From assembly GCF_005405205.1 (NCBI RefSeq), contig NZ_BJDP01000007.1, positions 1 through 64,000 of the forward strand: 64,000 bases of DNA. The letters run 5' to 3'. Position 1 is the stretch's first letter; the number at the start of each line of letters is the position of its first letter. Both the position numbers and the translations under genes were made by a program. The stretch comes from Enterococcus pingfangensis (GTDB lineage: Bacteria; Bacillota; Bacilli; Lactobacillales; Enterococcaceae). The notes under the pieces are model-generated. The model saw nothing but the letters and a program-made list of their open reading frames with translations. It did not search any database and was not told the DNA's origin. Below are positions 47,246 to 55,599 of this stretch, piece by piece.

Positions 47246-48670
47246 TTATTCTTTTGTTTCATCAGGTGCTTTCACACCAACTTTTCGCTTCATACTTGCC
47301 CATAAAGTACTTCCGACAAATAATGCAATGAACACCGGTGCACCCATCGTTAAAGCTCCGCGTTGCGTTGGTTCTAAAATCATTCCGGTAGCTACCAAAA
47401 TACACAAAATAATCAAAAGTATCGGTACTATTGGAAATAGCGGGATCTTAAATTTCAAATCAGAGATATGATTGCCTTCCGCTAAAAAGGCCTTCCTAAA
47501 TTTCATCGCACATAATCCAGTAATCGCATAAACTACTAATTCTGCGGCACCGATAAATGAAGTTAAAAATAGATACACTACATCTGGTGAAATAAAGCTT
47601 GATGCGACTGCAAATACGGCAAAGACCATCGTCACAATCAACGCATTCAATGGAACTTTTCGTTTGTTTACTTTTTTTACAAAACCTGGTGCCTGTTCAA
47701 AATGTCCCATTGACCATAACGTCCGAACAGCTGCGAAAACATGGGCATTTGCTGAAGATAAGGCAGATGTTACGACAACCAGGTTCACAATCATTTCTGC
47801 TGAAGGGATTCCTAATTTAGCGAAAACATAAGCAAATGGACTGCCCATCAGATCTGCTTCACGCCATGGTAAAACAGCGACTAAAACAAACAATGTCAAC
47901 GCATAGCTGATGATAATACTCAATGAGCTGATCTTGATCGCTCGAGGCAGATTCTTTTCTGGATTTTCACTCTCACCTGCGGCTGTTGCGAACATATCTG
48001 CCCCACTATAAGCAAAAACAGCTGTCATCATAGACATCATGATTGGACTAAATCCAGTTGGAAACAAACCGCCATCATTAGTGTAATTAACGAGTCCTAC
48101 TCCCTGACTACCTCCTACGCCAAAAATCATTCCTAGACCAACTAACACGAAGACAACGATTAGAATTACCTTGATACTACTGAAGAAGAAGGAGGACGAG
48201 CCATATTCTTCATTAGAACGAGAATTTAAGAAAAATAGTAACAAACTAAATCCGACAATCCATACAAGTGATGGCACTTGTGGGATGATATTGCCCATAA
48301 TAATTGCCGAAGCAACGATCTGTGTTGGAACGGTGACTGCCAACTGCAACCACTTTACCCAACCAACAGTAAACCCAGCGCCATAGCCTAGAAATTTTGA
48401 CGCATAAACTTGGACATTCCCAGCTACTGGTATTTGTACCAGCATTTCTCCCATACTCAACATCATAAGTACCATGATCAATGCACCAAATGCATAGGCA
48501 ACAAAAGTTCCTCCTGGACCAGACTGCTGAACGACGTATCCTGTTCCCAAAAATAACCCTGTTCCAATCGTTCCACCTACGCTGAGCATCGCAACATGAT
48601 GAATTTTCATTCCTCTTTTTAGCGAACCAGAATCGTTTGCTGTCTCTTCCTGTTGTTCTTTGAGTGACAT
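47246..48670 (-). CDS. Amino acid permease (APC superfamily), probably for ornithine
   Basis: 474 residues with twelve predicted helices. The helix 1 substrate loop is SVGGTIGTGLFLGTGYVVQQSGPGG, and further segments (SMGEMLVQIPVAGNVQVYA, YSGADMFATAAGESENPEKNLPRAI) are those of the AAT group of APC importers. It lies between the racemase and ord genes in the ornithine operon, so ornithine or arginine is the likely substrate; this is inferred from position only. Confidence 0.85.
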   Translation of the reverse strand: MSLKEQQEETANDSGSLKRGMKIHHVAMLSVGGTIGTGLFLGTGYVVQQSGPGGTFVAYAFGALIMVLMMLSMGEMLVQIPVAGNVQVYASKFLGYGAGFTVGWVKWLQLAVTVPTQIVASAIIMGNIIPQVPSLVWIVGFSLLLFFLNSRSNEEYGSSSFFFSSIKVILIVVFVLVGLGMIFGVGGSQGVGLVNYTNDGGLFPTGFSPIMMSMMTAVFAYSGADMFATAAGESENPEKNLPRAIKISSLSIIISYALTLFVLVAVLPWREADLMGSPFAYVFAKLGIPSAEMIVNLVVVTSALSSANAHVFAAVRTLWSMGHFEQAPGFVKKVNKRKVPLNALIVTMVFAVFAVASSFISPDVVYLFLTSFIGAAELVVYAITGLCAMKFRKAFLAEGNHISDLKFKIPLFPIVPILLIILCILVATGMILEPTQRGALTMGAPVFIALFVGSTLWASMKRKVGVKAPDETKE

Positions 48671-48684
48671 TATTTTTCCCCCTT

Positions 48685-49761
48685 TTATCGAATGAACTCT
48701 TTTTTGATATATTTACTAGTAAATGTGCTTAAAACGGAACCGTAAGACATAGTAAACTCAATTTCATCGCCAACTTTGTAGTCTCTTTCAGCATGAGTCA
48801 GATCCAAAAGCAAGTGATCCGAACTTGCTCCTAAAATCTCAATTTGCGAATCTTTGGGCGTGATATCGTCAAGCGACACATCTTGTAACCCAATGGCCAC
48901 GATGCATCGTTTCATATTCCCTTTATCAACATACTGAGGTTTTCGTCCAAATGCATCCACACCAATTTCGCCAATCGGATAAGAAGGTTTCTCCTTTAAC
49001 TCGACGATTTCCGTTACTAAGGTAAAAGCATCTTGATTCATTTGTTTGTAATCAGCTCCATAAGCGGTTTCCCTCCCAAGTACGAAGCTTTCGCCAATTC
49101 TCAAATTATTAATTCCAATCGGAAGCATGTCTTCTGACGAATCTAATAAATAAAGTGAACTAGAGTTTCCACCAGAAATCATCGCAATCGGTAAATTGAA
49201 ACGTTCTTCAATTTCTGTTTTGATACTGATCAAGTCCCCTAAATTTTTCGAGCTAGGAATTATTGCACCGTAACAAGTTAAATTCACACCTAGTCCATAG
49301 ATTTGAATATTTTCTAGTTTCATAGTCTCTTGAATACAGTCATAGAGAGCTTCTCGCTCAAAAAAACCTTCACGTAAATCACCCAGATCGACCATTAGAA
49401 CGATTTTATGATTCTTTTTTTGTTTCACTGCTTCTTGGTTGAGCGCTCGAATCGTCGCTATTTCTGAATTAAAACTAATATCCGCATATTGAACTACTTC
49501 AGTGGCCTCACTTATCATCGGCAGTCGAATCAATACTTTTTGCTTTCTTGAGTTGTGGTAGCTCATTAAGTTTTCAATACGTGAATCGCCAAAATAAAGA
49601 ATTTCGGGAAATTCATCATATAGAGCGATCACCTCCGGATGTGCATTGAATACTTTGGTTACTGCCATGGTCGAAAGTTGATGTTTTTTCAGTTTGGAAA
49701 CAATAAACGAAATATTTTCTCTCAACTTTTTCCGATCAACAACTATTCTCGGATTTCTCAT
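48685..49761 (-). CDS. orr: Ornithine racemase (alanine-racemase fold)
   Basis: 358 residues of the fold III PLP racemase family. The PLP Lys is in STMAVTKVFNAHPEV (Lys about 36); VDLGDLREGFF and MISGGNSSSLYLLDS bind the cofactor phosphate; the C-terminal beta domain has the family's TMSYGSVLSTFTS end. By context it makes D-ornithine for OraSE. The closest family in my knowledge is clostridial Orr rather than cell-wall alanine racemase. First gene of the operon, with a cre-like site between its promoter and the ribosome binding site. Confidence 0.85.
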   Translation of the reverse strand: MRNPRIVVDRKKLRENISFIVSKLKKHQLSTMAVTKVFNAHPEVIALYDEFPEILYFGDSRIENLMSYHNSRKQKVLIRLPMISEATEVVQYADISFNSEIATIRALNQEAVKQKKNHKIVLMVDLGDLREGFFEREALYDCIQETMKLENIQIYGLGVNLTCYGAIIPSSKNLGDLISIKTEIEERFNLPIAMISGGNSSSLYLLDSSEDMLPIGINNLRIGESFVLGRETAYGADYKQMNQDAFTLVTEIVELKEKPSYPIGEIGVDAFGRKPQYVDKGNMKRCIVAIGLQDVSLDDITPKDSQIEILGASSDHLLLDLTHAERDYKVGDEIEFTMSYGSVLSTFTSKYIKKEFIR

Positions 49762-49782
49762 ACAATTCGTCCTTTCTTTTTA

Positions 49783-49796
49783 GTAAAGCGCTTTCA
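49783..49796 (-). promoter_or_regulatory. cre-like CcpA site before the ornithine operon
   Basis: The minus strand reads TGAAAGCGCTTTAC, one or two bases off the ideal palindromic cre. It lies 22 bases upstream of the orr start, where bound CcpA would block the operon while glucose is present. Confidence 0.7.
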
Positions 49797-50005
49797 ACTA
49801 AATGATACTTTCTCTTCTTATAAAAAAAATCCTAAACAAGCATAGTTACTATTCAAAAAACGATTGCCTTTGCCCGCTGATCAAATTATGTGCTGAATAA
49901 TACAAAACGGCATACTAACCATTCTGTTTTGGTATTTATTTTATTAAATTAATCTGTTATTTTAGAAGTATACTTATCCAATCAATTTAGAAAGGTCTTG
50001 TTGCA

Positions 50006-50575
50006 ATGAAAGTTTATACTAGAAGCGGCGATAAAGGGAAAACCAGCGCAATTGGTCGCCCCCGTCTCATGAAAAACTCTCCGCGCATTGATGCATATGG
50101 CGAGGTAGATGAGTTAAATTCACTCATTGGTTTAATAATCAGTCAAGAAGAATTAAAGCAAGAAACATTCACAAAATTATCTAATGAGCTTATTGAAATT
50201 CAACATTTACTATTTGATGTAGGAACAGACCTAGCAAACATAGATGGTGATCTCCCCTTGCGCATCACGGCAGATCCAACAAAATGGTTAGAGCAGCAGA
50301 TTGATGATTATGTTGAAAAGACACCTACGATTGAAAAATTCGTATTGCCAGGTGGAAGTTCTTTAGCTTCTTGGCTTCACTATGCTCGAGCTGTTTGTCG
50401 TAAAGTTGAGCGCCGTGTAGTGACATTGTTAGAACAAGAAGAAATCAATACTCATGCCTATGTCTTTATTAATCGTTTATCAGACTATCTATTCATAGTT
50501 GCTCGGTACGTCAACAATCAAACGAATGAAACAGAAGTTTTCTATCGCAACAGTGACAATGTTTTTAAAAACTAA
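50006..50575 (+). CDS. ATP:cob(I)alamin adenosyltransferase, PduO type
   Basis: 189 residues. The N-terminal ATP-binding motif TRSGDKGKTSAIG, the DAYGEVDELNSLIG helix and the C-terminal RAVCRKVERRVVTL and FINRLSDYLFIVARYVN segments define PduO-type corrinoid adenosyltransferases. It makes adenosylcobalamin, the cofactor of OraSE. Divergent from the ornithine operon with 244 bases between, and followed by a cobalamin riboswitch and uptake genes. Confidence 0.9.
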   Translation: MKVYTRSGDKGKTSAIGRPRLMKNSPRIDAYGEVDELNSLIGLIISQEELKQETFTKLSNELIEIQHLLFDVGTDLANIDGDLPLRITADPTKWLEQQIDDYVEKTPTIEKFVLPGGSSLASWLHYARAVCRKVERRVVTLLEQEEINTHAYVFINRLSDYLFIVARYVNNQTNETEVFYRNSDNVFKN

Positions 50576-50577
50576 AT

Positions 50578-50750
50578 AGATTTCAATCATACATTAGGAA
50601 AAAGGTGGAATTCCTTTACAGTCCCTTTCTACTGTAAATGCTTTATGCAAAGTCAGACACTAATTTTGATTGATAAAAACAAGCAATATCAGGGTCGTTT
50701 GTTTCAATCATTTTAGACACCCTTTTATTTAAGGTGTCTTTTTTATTAAC
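50578..50750 (+). ncRNA. Cobalamin riboswitch with terminator
   Basis: The core elements appear in order: TTAGGAA, GGTGGAATTCC, ACAGTCCC, ACTGTAAATGC and the B12 box AAGTCAGACAC (50650-50660). AATCAT near 50585 can pair with GATTGAT near 50668 to close P1. About 50 bases later a terminator follows (GACACC with GGTGTC and six T residues, 50715-50745). Cobalamin binding should therefore stop transcription of the lipoprotein and S-component genes. The match is to the well-known family; the exact class is not determined. Confidence 0.85.
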
Positions 50751-50774
50751 TAATTTTGAAAAGGAGAGAGTTAT

Positions 50775-51179
50775 ATGAAAAGAAGTATTTTAGCTTTTAC
50801 ACTATTAGTCAGCCTGTTAGCGTTCAGCGGTTGTACTACGAAAGAGGCCGGCACAACAGAAAATTCATCCACAGAAGCCGTTTCCAGCAGTAAAGAGGCA
50901 GAGATCCAAGCAAGCATCACGCTATTAGATGGGGAAAAAGAACTATCAAAAAAAGAAGTTGAATTCAAAGATGGGGAAAAGTTGTTTGATGTGCTAGCAG
51001 AAAATTATGCTATTGAGGATAAGGATGGCATGATCACCTCGATTGACGGTCACAAGCAAGATGATAAAAATAATAAGTATTGGGTCTTTACAGTAAATGA
51101 TGAGGAAGTAAACTCCGGAGCAAAAGACGTTGTATTAAAGAATGGCGATCGAGTGGTGTTCAAACTTGAACAATTCTAA
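50775..51179 (+). CDS. DUF4430 lipoprotein, putative cobalamin-binding partner of an ECF transporter
   Basis: 134 residues. Signal peptide with lipobox LLAFSGC, a Ser/Thr/Glu linker, then one DUF4430 domain of about 85 residues with EKLFDVLAENYAIEDKDGMITSIDG and KYWVFTVNDEEVNSGAKDVVLKNGD. DUF4430 shares the fold of the C-terminal domain of transcobalamin and intrinsic factor. Under a cobalamin riboswitch and just ahead of an S component, it probably catches B12 at the cell surface. AAGGAGAGAG precedes the ATG. Confidence 0.82.
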   Translation: MKRSILAFTLLVSLLAFSGCTTKEAGTTENSSTEAVSSSKEAEIQASITLLDGEKELSKKEVEFKDGEKLFDVLAENYAIEDKDGMITSIDGHKQDDKNNKYWVFTVNDEEVNSGAKDVVLKNGDRVVFKLEQF

Positions 51180-51729
51180 TAGCAAAATTTATTCTCTCTT
51201 TTCATTAGGAGTGAAAGAATTAAGCTTGCTGTCAATGATGATTGCCTTATGTGTGGTCAGTCGTTCTATTTTTCAATTTATTGTTAATGTACAGCCTGTG
51301 ACCGCAATACTATTGATCATCACAATCTATTGGGGAATCTATCAAGGACTGCTAGTCAGCATCCTCTCAATTCTGATCACAAATTTCTATATGGGGATGG
51401 GCGTCTGGACAATTGCGCAAATCGCAACCTATTTTCTACTAATAGTTCTGACAGGATTATTAACGAATCTATCAATTTTTAGAAATAGCATTGTACTCCA
51501 AACTGCCTATGCAGGTATTACCGGATTGCTGTTCGGTCTGTTTATTTCGGCCATCCAAGCTCCTTTTTTCGGTATTTCCGCTTTTCTGCCCTATTATTTA
51601 GCCGGTATTCCAATGGACATCATGCATGCTGTTGGCAATATTATATTCTATATATTGCTAACACCGATTTTAAAAAAATTATTAACTCAGACGATCCAAA
51701 AATGGCACAGGTTCAGTCCTGAAAAGTAA
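51142..51729 (+). CDS. ECF transporter S component, predicted cobalamin
   Basis: Up to 195 residues; ATG 51142 overlaps the lipoprotein gene, and TTG 51166 behind GAGTGGTG may be the real start. About six membrane helices; the motif region NVQPVTAILLIITIYWGIYQG and the late PYYLAGIPMDIMHAVGNIIFY segment resemble predicted cobalamin S components of Firmicutes. It would use the cell's shared ECF module. Riboswitch control and the neighbouring adenosyltransferase support B12 as substrate. Confidence 0.8.
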   Translation: MAIEWCSNLNNSNSKIYSLFSLGVKELSLLSMMIALCVVSRSIFQFIVNVQPVTAILLIITIYWGIYQGLLVSILSILITNFYMGMGVWTIAQIATYFLLIVLTGLLTNLSIFRNSIVLQTAYAGITGLLFGLFISAIQAPFFGISAFLPYYLAGIPMDIMHAVGNIIFYILLTPILKKLLTQTIQKWHRFSPEK

Positions 51730-52395
51730 GCTAAGGCGTTGCCACTCGTGAAAACGGGTGGTTTTTTTATGAGTACGGGTCACCATTCGGGACACAAAAA
51801 CATCCGAAACGGTGCCCCGTCAATAAATAAAAATATTGAAAAATTAAGGTGCCAAATACCTCTTCATCACTATCAATAGATTTCTTTTAAGTAAAAAGAA
51901 TAATTCGCAAATTATCTAGCTGAAAAGCTAAAAGTGAATCGTGCTACTAGGTCTGCTAATTTTTCTAGTAGGCAACTACTTTGTAAGTATTTTTGAGCTA
52001 CATGATTGAAGAGTCCTCGTCTAACTTAATTTGACATTTAGAAATATGAAAAAGACTGTAAATATCCGCCCAAAATTTGGACTTTATTTACAGTCTCCCC
52101 TTAATCATCCATTCTCTGAAGAATTCTAGAAAAGATAATCCTAATTTTTTTAACTGAGTGTTGTTGAGTTTTTCTTGATAATTTCACAAAATTCTTGTTT
52201 TTCCATCTTTATTTATAAGGAGCCTATCCCATTTTCTGTGCACGCCTAAATATAGGAAACAAAAATTATAAATTCCGGATTAGTTCAAAAACAATATTCT
52301 CCTTTTTGACTTTATAAATACGTATAAAACGTCCCCTTCATTTACTCTAGACCCTTCTTGAACCTTTCAGCTAGGTCAATAAAATCGGAGAACAT
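51730..52395. other. Long intergenic region with hairpins
   Basis: No gene seen. It opens with a terminator for the S-component gene (51741-51770, stem CCACTCG/CGGGTGG, seven T residues). Then come an imperfect large hairpin (51775-51822), an 8-bp hairpin (about 51950-51981, CTACTAG/CTAGTAG) and an 11-bp hairpin (52053-52096, GACTGTAAATA/TATTTACAGTC). None is tied to a gene. The last 200 bases are AT-rich and featureless. Confidence 0.45.
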
Positions 52396-53631
52396 TTATT
52401 TGTTTAGCAAGCGTTCCTTGAGATCGATTTTTTCTCCACGTTTACGAAGATCTGAAAATTCACCGATTGCAGTGAAAAATAAATCGTTTGATGAGTTAAC
52501 AGCTGTCTCAACGGAATCTTGAACCACCCCAATAATGAACCCAACACCGACAACTTGCATAGCAATGTCGTTAGAAATTCCAAAGAGACTGCAGGCTAAT
52601 GGAATCAATAATAAGGATCCCCCAGCGATTCCTGAAGCTCCACAAGCAGCCAAGGCTGACAGCACACATAAAATCAAGGCCAAACCAAAAGGAACATCGA
52701 TTCCTAAAGTATGGACTGTAACTAGGGTCATTATAGAGATAGTAATTGCTGCTCCCCCCATATTGATAGTCGCACCTAATGGTAACGAAATAGAATAAGA
52801 TTCTTTTGTTAACCCTAAGCGTTTTGCTAACATCATATTGATTGGAATATTTGCTGCAGAACTTCTAGTAAAGAATGCTGGAATAGCACTTTCTTTTAAA
52901 CAGAACCAAACGAGAGGATATGGATTTTGTCTAATTACCACAAAAGCTACTAACGGATAAACAATCAAGTCTACAACCAACATTGTTCCTGCTAATAGAA
53001 GTAGAAGTCGGCCATATTGTGCTAATCCTGCCAGACCGGTTGAGGCAACTGAATCAAAGACTAGACCAGCGATACCGAATGGTGCCATAGCAATAATCAA
53101 CTGGACTACTCCGGTGATTGCTTGAGAAAATTCGTCAATTACTTCTTTTACCGAATTTTTCCGTGCACGTAGAGCAAAGCCAATTAAAGCTGACCAAAAT
53201 AGAACTCCTAAATAATTTCCATCAATCATTGCTTGTAATGGATTTTGAACGATATTATTTAAAATAGTCGTCAATACATCGACCAGAGCTTTTGGTGCTT
53301 CTTGAGTTCCTGAAACCTGTTGCAAAGAGATAGTTAGAGGAAAGATATAGCTAGCCAATACAGCAACTATTGCTGCTAGCAAGGTAGTGAATAAGTACAG
53401 AGAAATGATTGGCTTAATAAAAGTTTGAGTTCCTGATTGATGTTTCGATACAGAAGCCATGATTAATACAAATACTAATAATGGAGCAATCGCTTTTAAC
53501 GCGCCAACAAATAGGCTGCCTAGTATCGCAATAAAGCTCCATTGAGGAAGGAAAACCCCTAATATTCCACCAATGACAATCCCTATGGCAATTCGTTTGA
53601 TGAGCGAAAGCTGTTTAAAAAATTCTAGCAA
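52396..53631 (-). CDS. sstT: Serine/threonine:Na+ symporter
   Basis: 411 residues of the dicarboxylate/amino acid:cation symporter family, matching SstT in length. The re-entrant loop and ion site motifs are present: SAIPAFFTRSSAANIPINMML and LPLGATINMGGAAITIS, then SALAACGASGIAGGSLLLIPLACSLFG. It imports serine and threonine with sodium. Single-gene unit with a striking 13-bp inverted repeat just upstream of its ribosome binding site. Confidence 0.9.
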   Translation of the reverse strand: MLEFFKQLSLIKRIAIGIVIGGILGVFLPQWSFIAILGSLFVGALKAIAPLLVFVLIMASVSKHQSGTQTFIKPIISLYLFTTLLAAIVAVLASYIFPLTISLQQVSGTQEAPKALVDVLTTILNNIVQNPLQAMIDGNYLGVLFWSALIGFALRARKNSVKEVIDEFSQAITGVVQLIIAMAPFGIAGLVFDSVASTGLAGLAQYGRLLLLLAGTMLVVDLIVYPLVAFVVIRQNPYPLVWFCLKESAIPAFFTRSSAANIPINMMLAKRLGLTKESYSISLPLGATINMGGAAITISIMTLVTVHTLGIDVPFGLALILCVLSALAACGASGIAGGSLLLIPLACSLFGISNDIAMQVVGVGFIIGVVQDSVETAVNSSNDLFFTAIGEFSDLRKRGEKIDLKERLLNK

Positions 53632-53653
53632 AATAAGTGCCCTCTTTTCTATT

Positions 53654-53685
53654 TTTAATTATCATATGATCGTATGATAATTAAA
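53654..53685. promoter_or_regulatory. Perfect 13-bp inverted repeat upstream of sstT
   Basis: Left arm TTTAATTATCATA (53654-53666) and right arm TATGATAATTAAA (53673-53685) are exact inverted copies with a 6-base spacer. It lies 23 bases ahead of the sstT start and is long for an operator; a regulator dimer site is the likeliest role. No regulator gene is beside it. Confidence 0.6.
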
Positions 53686-53907
53686 GTTTAATTGAATAAG
53701 CAGATATTTTCAACATAGAATGTTGTTACTTTCTAATTAAAATAATACTAAAGATGAAATATCATGGGTTAGCTTTAATTTTCCAACATAAATCAAGCGA
53801 AGGACGGCTCAAATAATCAGATAAATTTCTCTGAGTCTTTTTTAAATGACTCTTCTGTCCAGCTAACTAAGAAAAATACACATTCGCCTTACACCTAAGC
53901 AGTGTTA

Positions 53908-54260
53908 CTACTGTGTATCTAGTTTATAGGCAAGTAATCCACTTTTATTATTTTCATCTATTCTTTTGATTAGCGGAACCATCGCTTCTTTAGGTGATTT
54001 CCCAATAAAATTATAGATGAATTTTGTAAAAATATTCTTTATTCTTGAATTAGAAGCATTTAACGTTCCTTCTGACTTTACGGTCCAGGGATTATATAAA
54101 ATGTACCCGATCTTTTAGGAAACGACTCGGTGAAATGTCTGCCTAAAAGATCATTTAGTCTGCTTGTATGAAACTTCACTTTTTGACTGTCATAATTTTC
54201 TGTAAATTGTAGATTACTCCCATTTCCATCACCTTTCAAAGGAAAAACAACATATAATTT
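53908..54260 (-). pseudogene. C-terminal remnant of a short-chain dehydrogenase/reductase
   Basis: On the minus strand one frame reads DGNGSNLQFTENYDSQKVKFHTSRLNDLLGRHFTESFPK and then stops; the next frame continues ILYNPWTVKSEGTLNASN...IYNFIGKSPKEAMVPLIKRIDE and ends at TAG 53908-53910. The two together resemble the second half of an SDR enzyme (YxxSK region, the NPGxV-like turn, the SPEEA-like tail). There is a frameshift near 54105, and the NAD-binding first half is missing, so the gene is dead. Confidence 0.5.
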
Positions 54261-54273
54261 AACGAGCGGCATT

Positions 54274-54765
54274 TTGATTCGCGAACAAATACACAAAAAA
54301 ATGACTGTCACAACGCCTAACAAAGCACAGGATACAAAAAAAGAGGCTCAAAAATTATTAGATAAAAAAATCGACGAAGGTAGGAAGAAATCTAATTCAA
54401 CGAAAAATAATGCTGGCATGCGAGAAATTAGTATTCCGAAAAAAGCGGTTGATATTTACAATGAACTTCTAGAAAGGAATCCTAAAGGGCATTTTTTATT
54501 TCAAATAACAAAAGGAACTCCGTTTCAGATCACAGCAATCAATACTTATTTACGAGATCGTAAAAAAACGAATGGAAATTGATAAGCCACTCAGCTCACC
54601 TATATTTCGTCATACCCATATTTCAAAACTTGCTGAACTTGGCGTACTACTCTAGGTTATCCAAGATCGTGTTGGTCATGAACATAGCGACATAACCGAA
54701 AAAATATATACTCACGTAACGAAAAATACAAAGAAACGTTTGAAGGAAAACTTGGAGAAATTGTA
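54274..54765 (+). pseudogene. Decayed tyrosine recombinase (phage-type integrase)
   Basis: The 5' part reads an arm-binding-like stretch (NKAQDTKKEAQKLLDKKIDEG) and then part of the catalytic domain (MREISIPKKAVDIYNELLERN, FLFQITKGTPF) to a stop at about 54582. In the next frame the catalytic end continues: PIFRHTHISKLAELGV, a TAG at 54653-54655 in place of one residue, then VIQDRVGHEHSDITEKIYTHVT, which has the HxxR, GH and catalytic Tyr. At least one frameshift, one nonsense codon and an internal loss are present. It marks an old integration near rplS; I could not find matching attachment repeats. Confidence 0.75.
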
Positions 54766-54851
54766 AGATCTTGCCTCTTTTTTGCCCTTTTCGTTTTCTG
54801 AAGAGTTTATCAATGCTATTTTTCTTCAAATAAAAAAACAACTCAAAAAGA

Positions 54852-54877
54852 AAAAGCCCTTGATAGACAAGGGCTTT
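54852..54877 (-). terminator. Terminator of rplS
   Basis: AAAGCCCTT pairs with AAGGGCTTT, T-run on the minus strand, 22 bases after the rplS stop. Confidence 0.85.
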
Positions 54878-54898
54878 GCTTCATCGGATAACAATCGA

Positions 54899-55246
54899 TT
54901 AACGACGAATTTCTTTGATACGAGCTGCTTTTCCGTGTAATGCACGTAGGTAGTAAAGTTTTGCACGACGTACTTTACCGTAACGAACTACTTCGATTTT
55001 TGCAACACGTGGAGTGTGTAATGGGTATGTACGTTCCACACCAACACCGTTAGAGATTTTACGTACAGTATAAGTCTCGCTGATGCCAGCTCCGCGACGT
55101 TTGATAACTACGCCTTCGAATAACTGGATACGTTCGCGAGTTCCTTCGACAACTTTCGCGTGAACGCGAACAGTGTCCCCAGGACGGAATGCTGGGATAT
55201 CCGTACGTAATTGTTCTTGAGTTAAAGCTTCGATTAATGGATTCAT
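54899..55246 (-). CDS. rplS: 50S ribosomal protein L19
   Basis: 115 residues, full length. Typical start [29 protein letters not shown] and end [19 protein letters not shown]. It lies at the subunit interface of the ribosome. Same strand as trmD, but separated from it by a repeat with a terminator, so it has its own promoter and leader. Confidence 0.97.
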   Translation of the reverse strand: MNPLIEALTQEQLRTDIPAFRPGDTVRVHAKVVEGTRERIQLFEGVVIKRRGAGISETYTVRKISNGVGVERTYPLHTPRVAKIEVVRYGKVRRAKLYYLRALHGKAARIKEIRR

Positions 55247-55254
55247 TTTATCAT

Positions 55255-55330
55255 TCTCCTAATTTCCAAACAATCTTAGGGTCTATCACCCCAGCGGATT
55301 ATCGTAATAGATGAGTTTTACACTCACTTG
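55255..55330 (-). ncRNA. Possible L19 leader element
   Basis: The minus strand just before rplS folds a hairpin around CTGGGGTGATAGACCCTAAG followed by an AGGAG site. Firmicutes rplS genes carry a conserved leader bound by L19. I can see a plausible hairpin but not the full consensus. Confidence 0.35.
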
Positions 55331-55442
55331 AATATTCTAACAGAGGAATATATATCTGTAAAGATAAAATTCTTGTCAGAAATATTTTGCTTTGATCCAG
55401 ATCTATTTTGCTGCTGAATGTTCACTTCAATTTACTTTCATC

Positions 55443-55585
55443 AAAAAGAACTGTGACAAAAGTCTTGTCACAGTCCTTTTTCCGAGTAAATAGTGTTCCA
55501 ACCTCTTTGGAAATGGGCCAAAATTCCATAAAAATTTGAGCAGCAATTTTTATGAACTCTCTGCTTATTCTTGAAGCTGTATACT
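55443..55585 (+). repeat. Dispersed intergenic repeat, copy 3, with terminator-like hairpin
   Basis: Starts with hairpin ACTGTGACA/TGTCACAGT and a T-run (55447-55481), then AAATAGTGTTCC, GGAAATGGGCCAAAATT and ATTCTTGAAGC, shared with copies elsewhere. It fills the trmD-rplS gap and can end the trmD transcript on the minus strand or a plus-strand one. Confidence 0.5.
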
Positions 55586-55599
55586 GCTAGCACAACTTC

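Noticed and set aside
51775-51822. Large imperfect hairpin as a structured RNA
   Set aside because: Pairing is broken by mismatches, no known RNA family core is seen and no gene follows within 500 bases on the plus strand.
54078-54323. 81-residue minus-strand frame as an intact gene
   Set aside because: Its last two thirds match the middle of an SDR enzyme and the matching C-terminus continues in another frame, so it is part of a pseudogene; its first residues are only the reverse of the integrase remnant.
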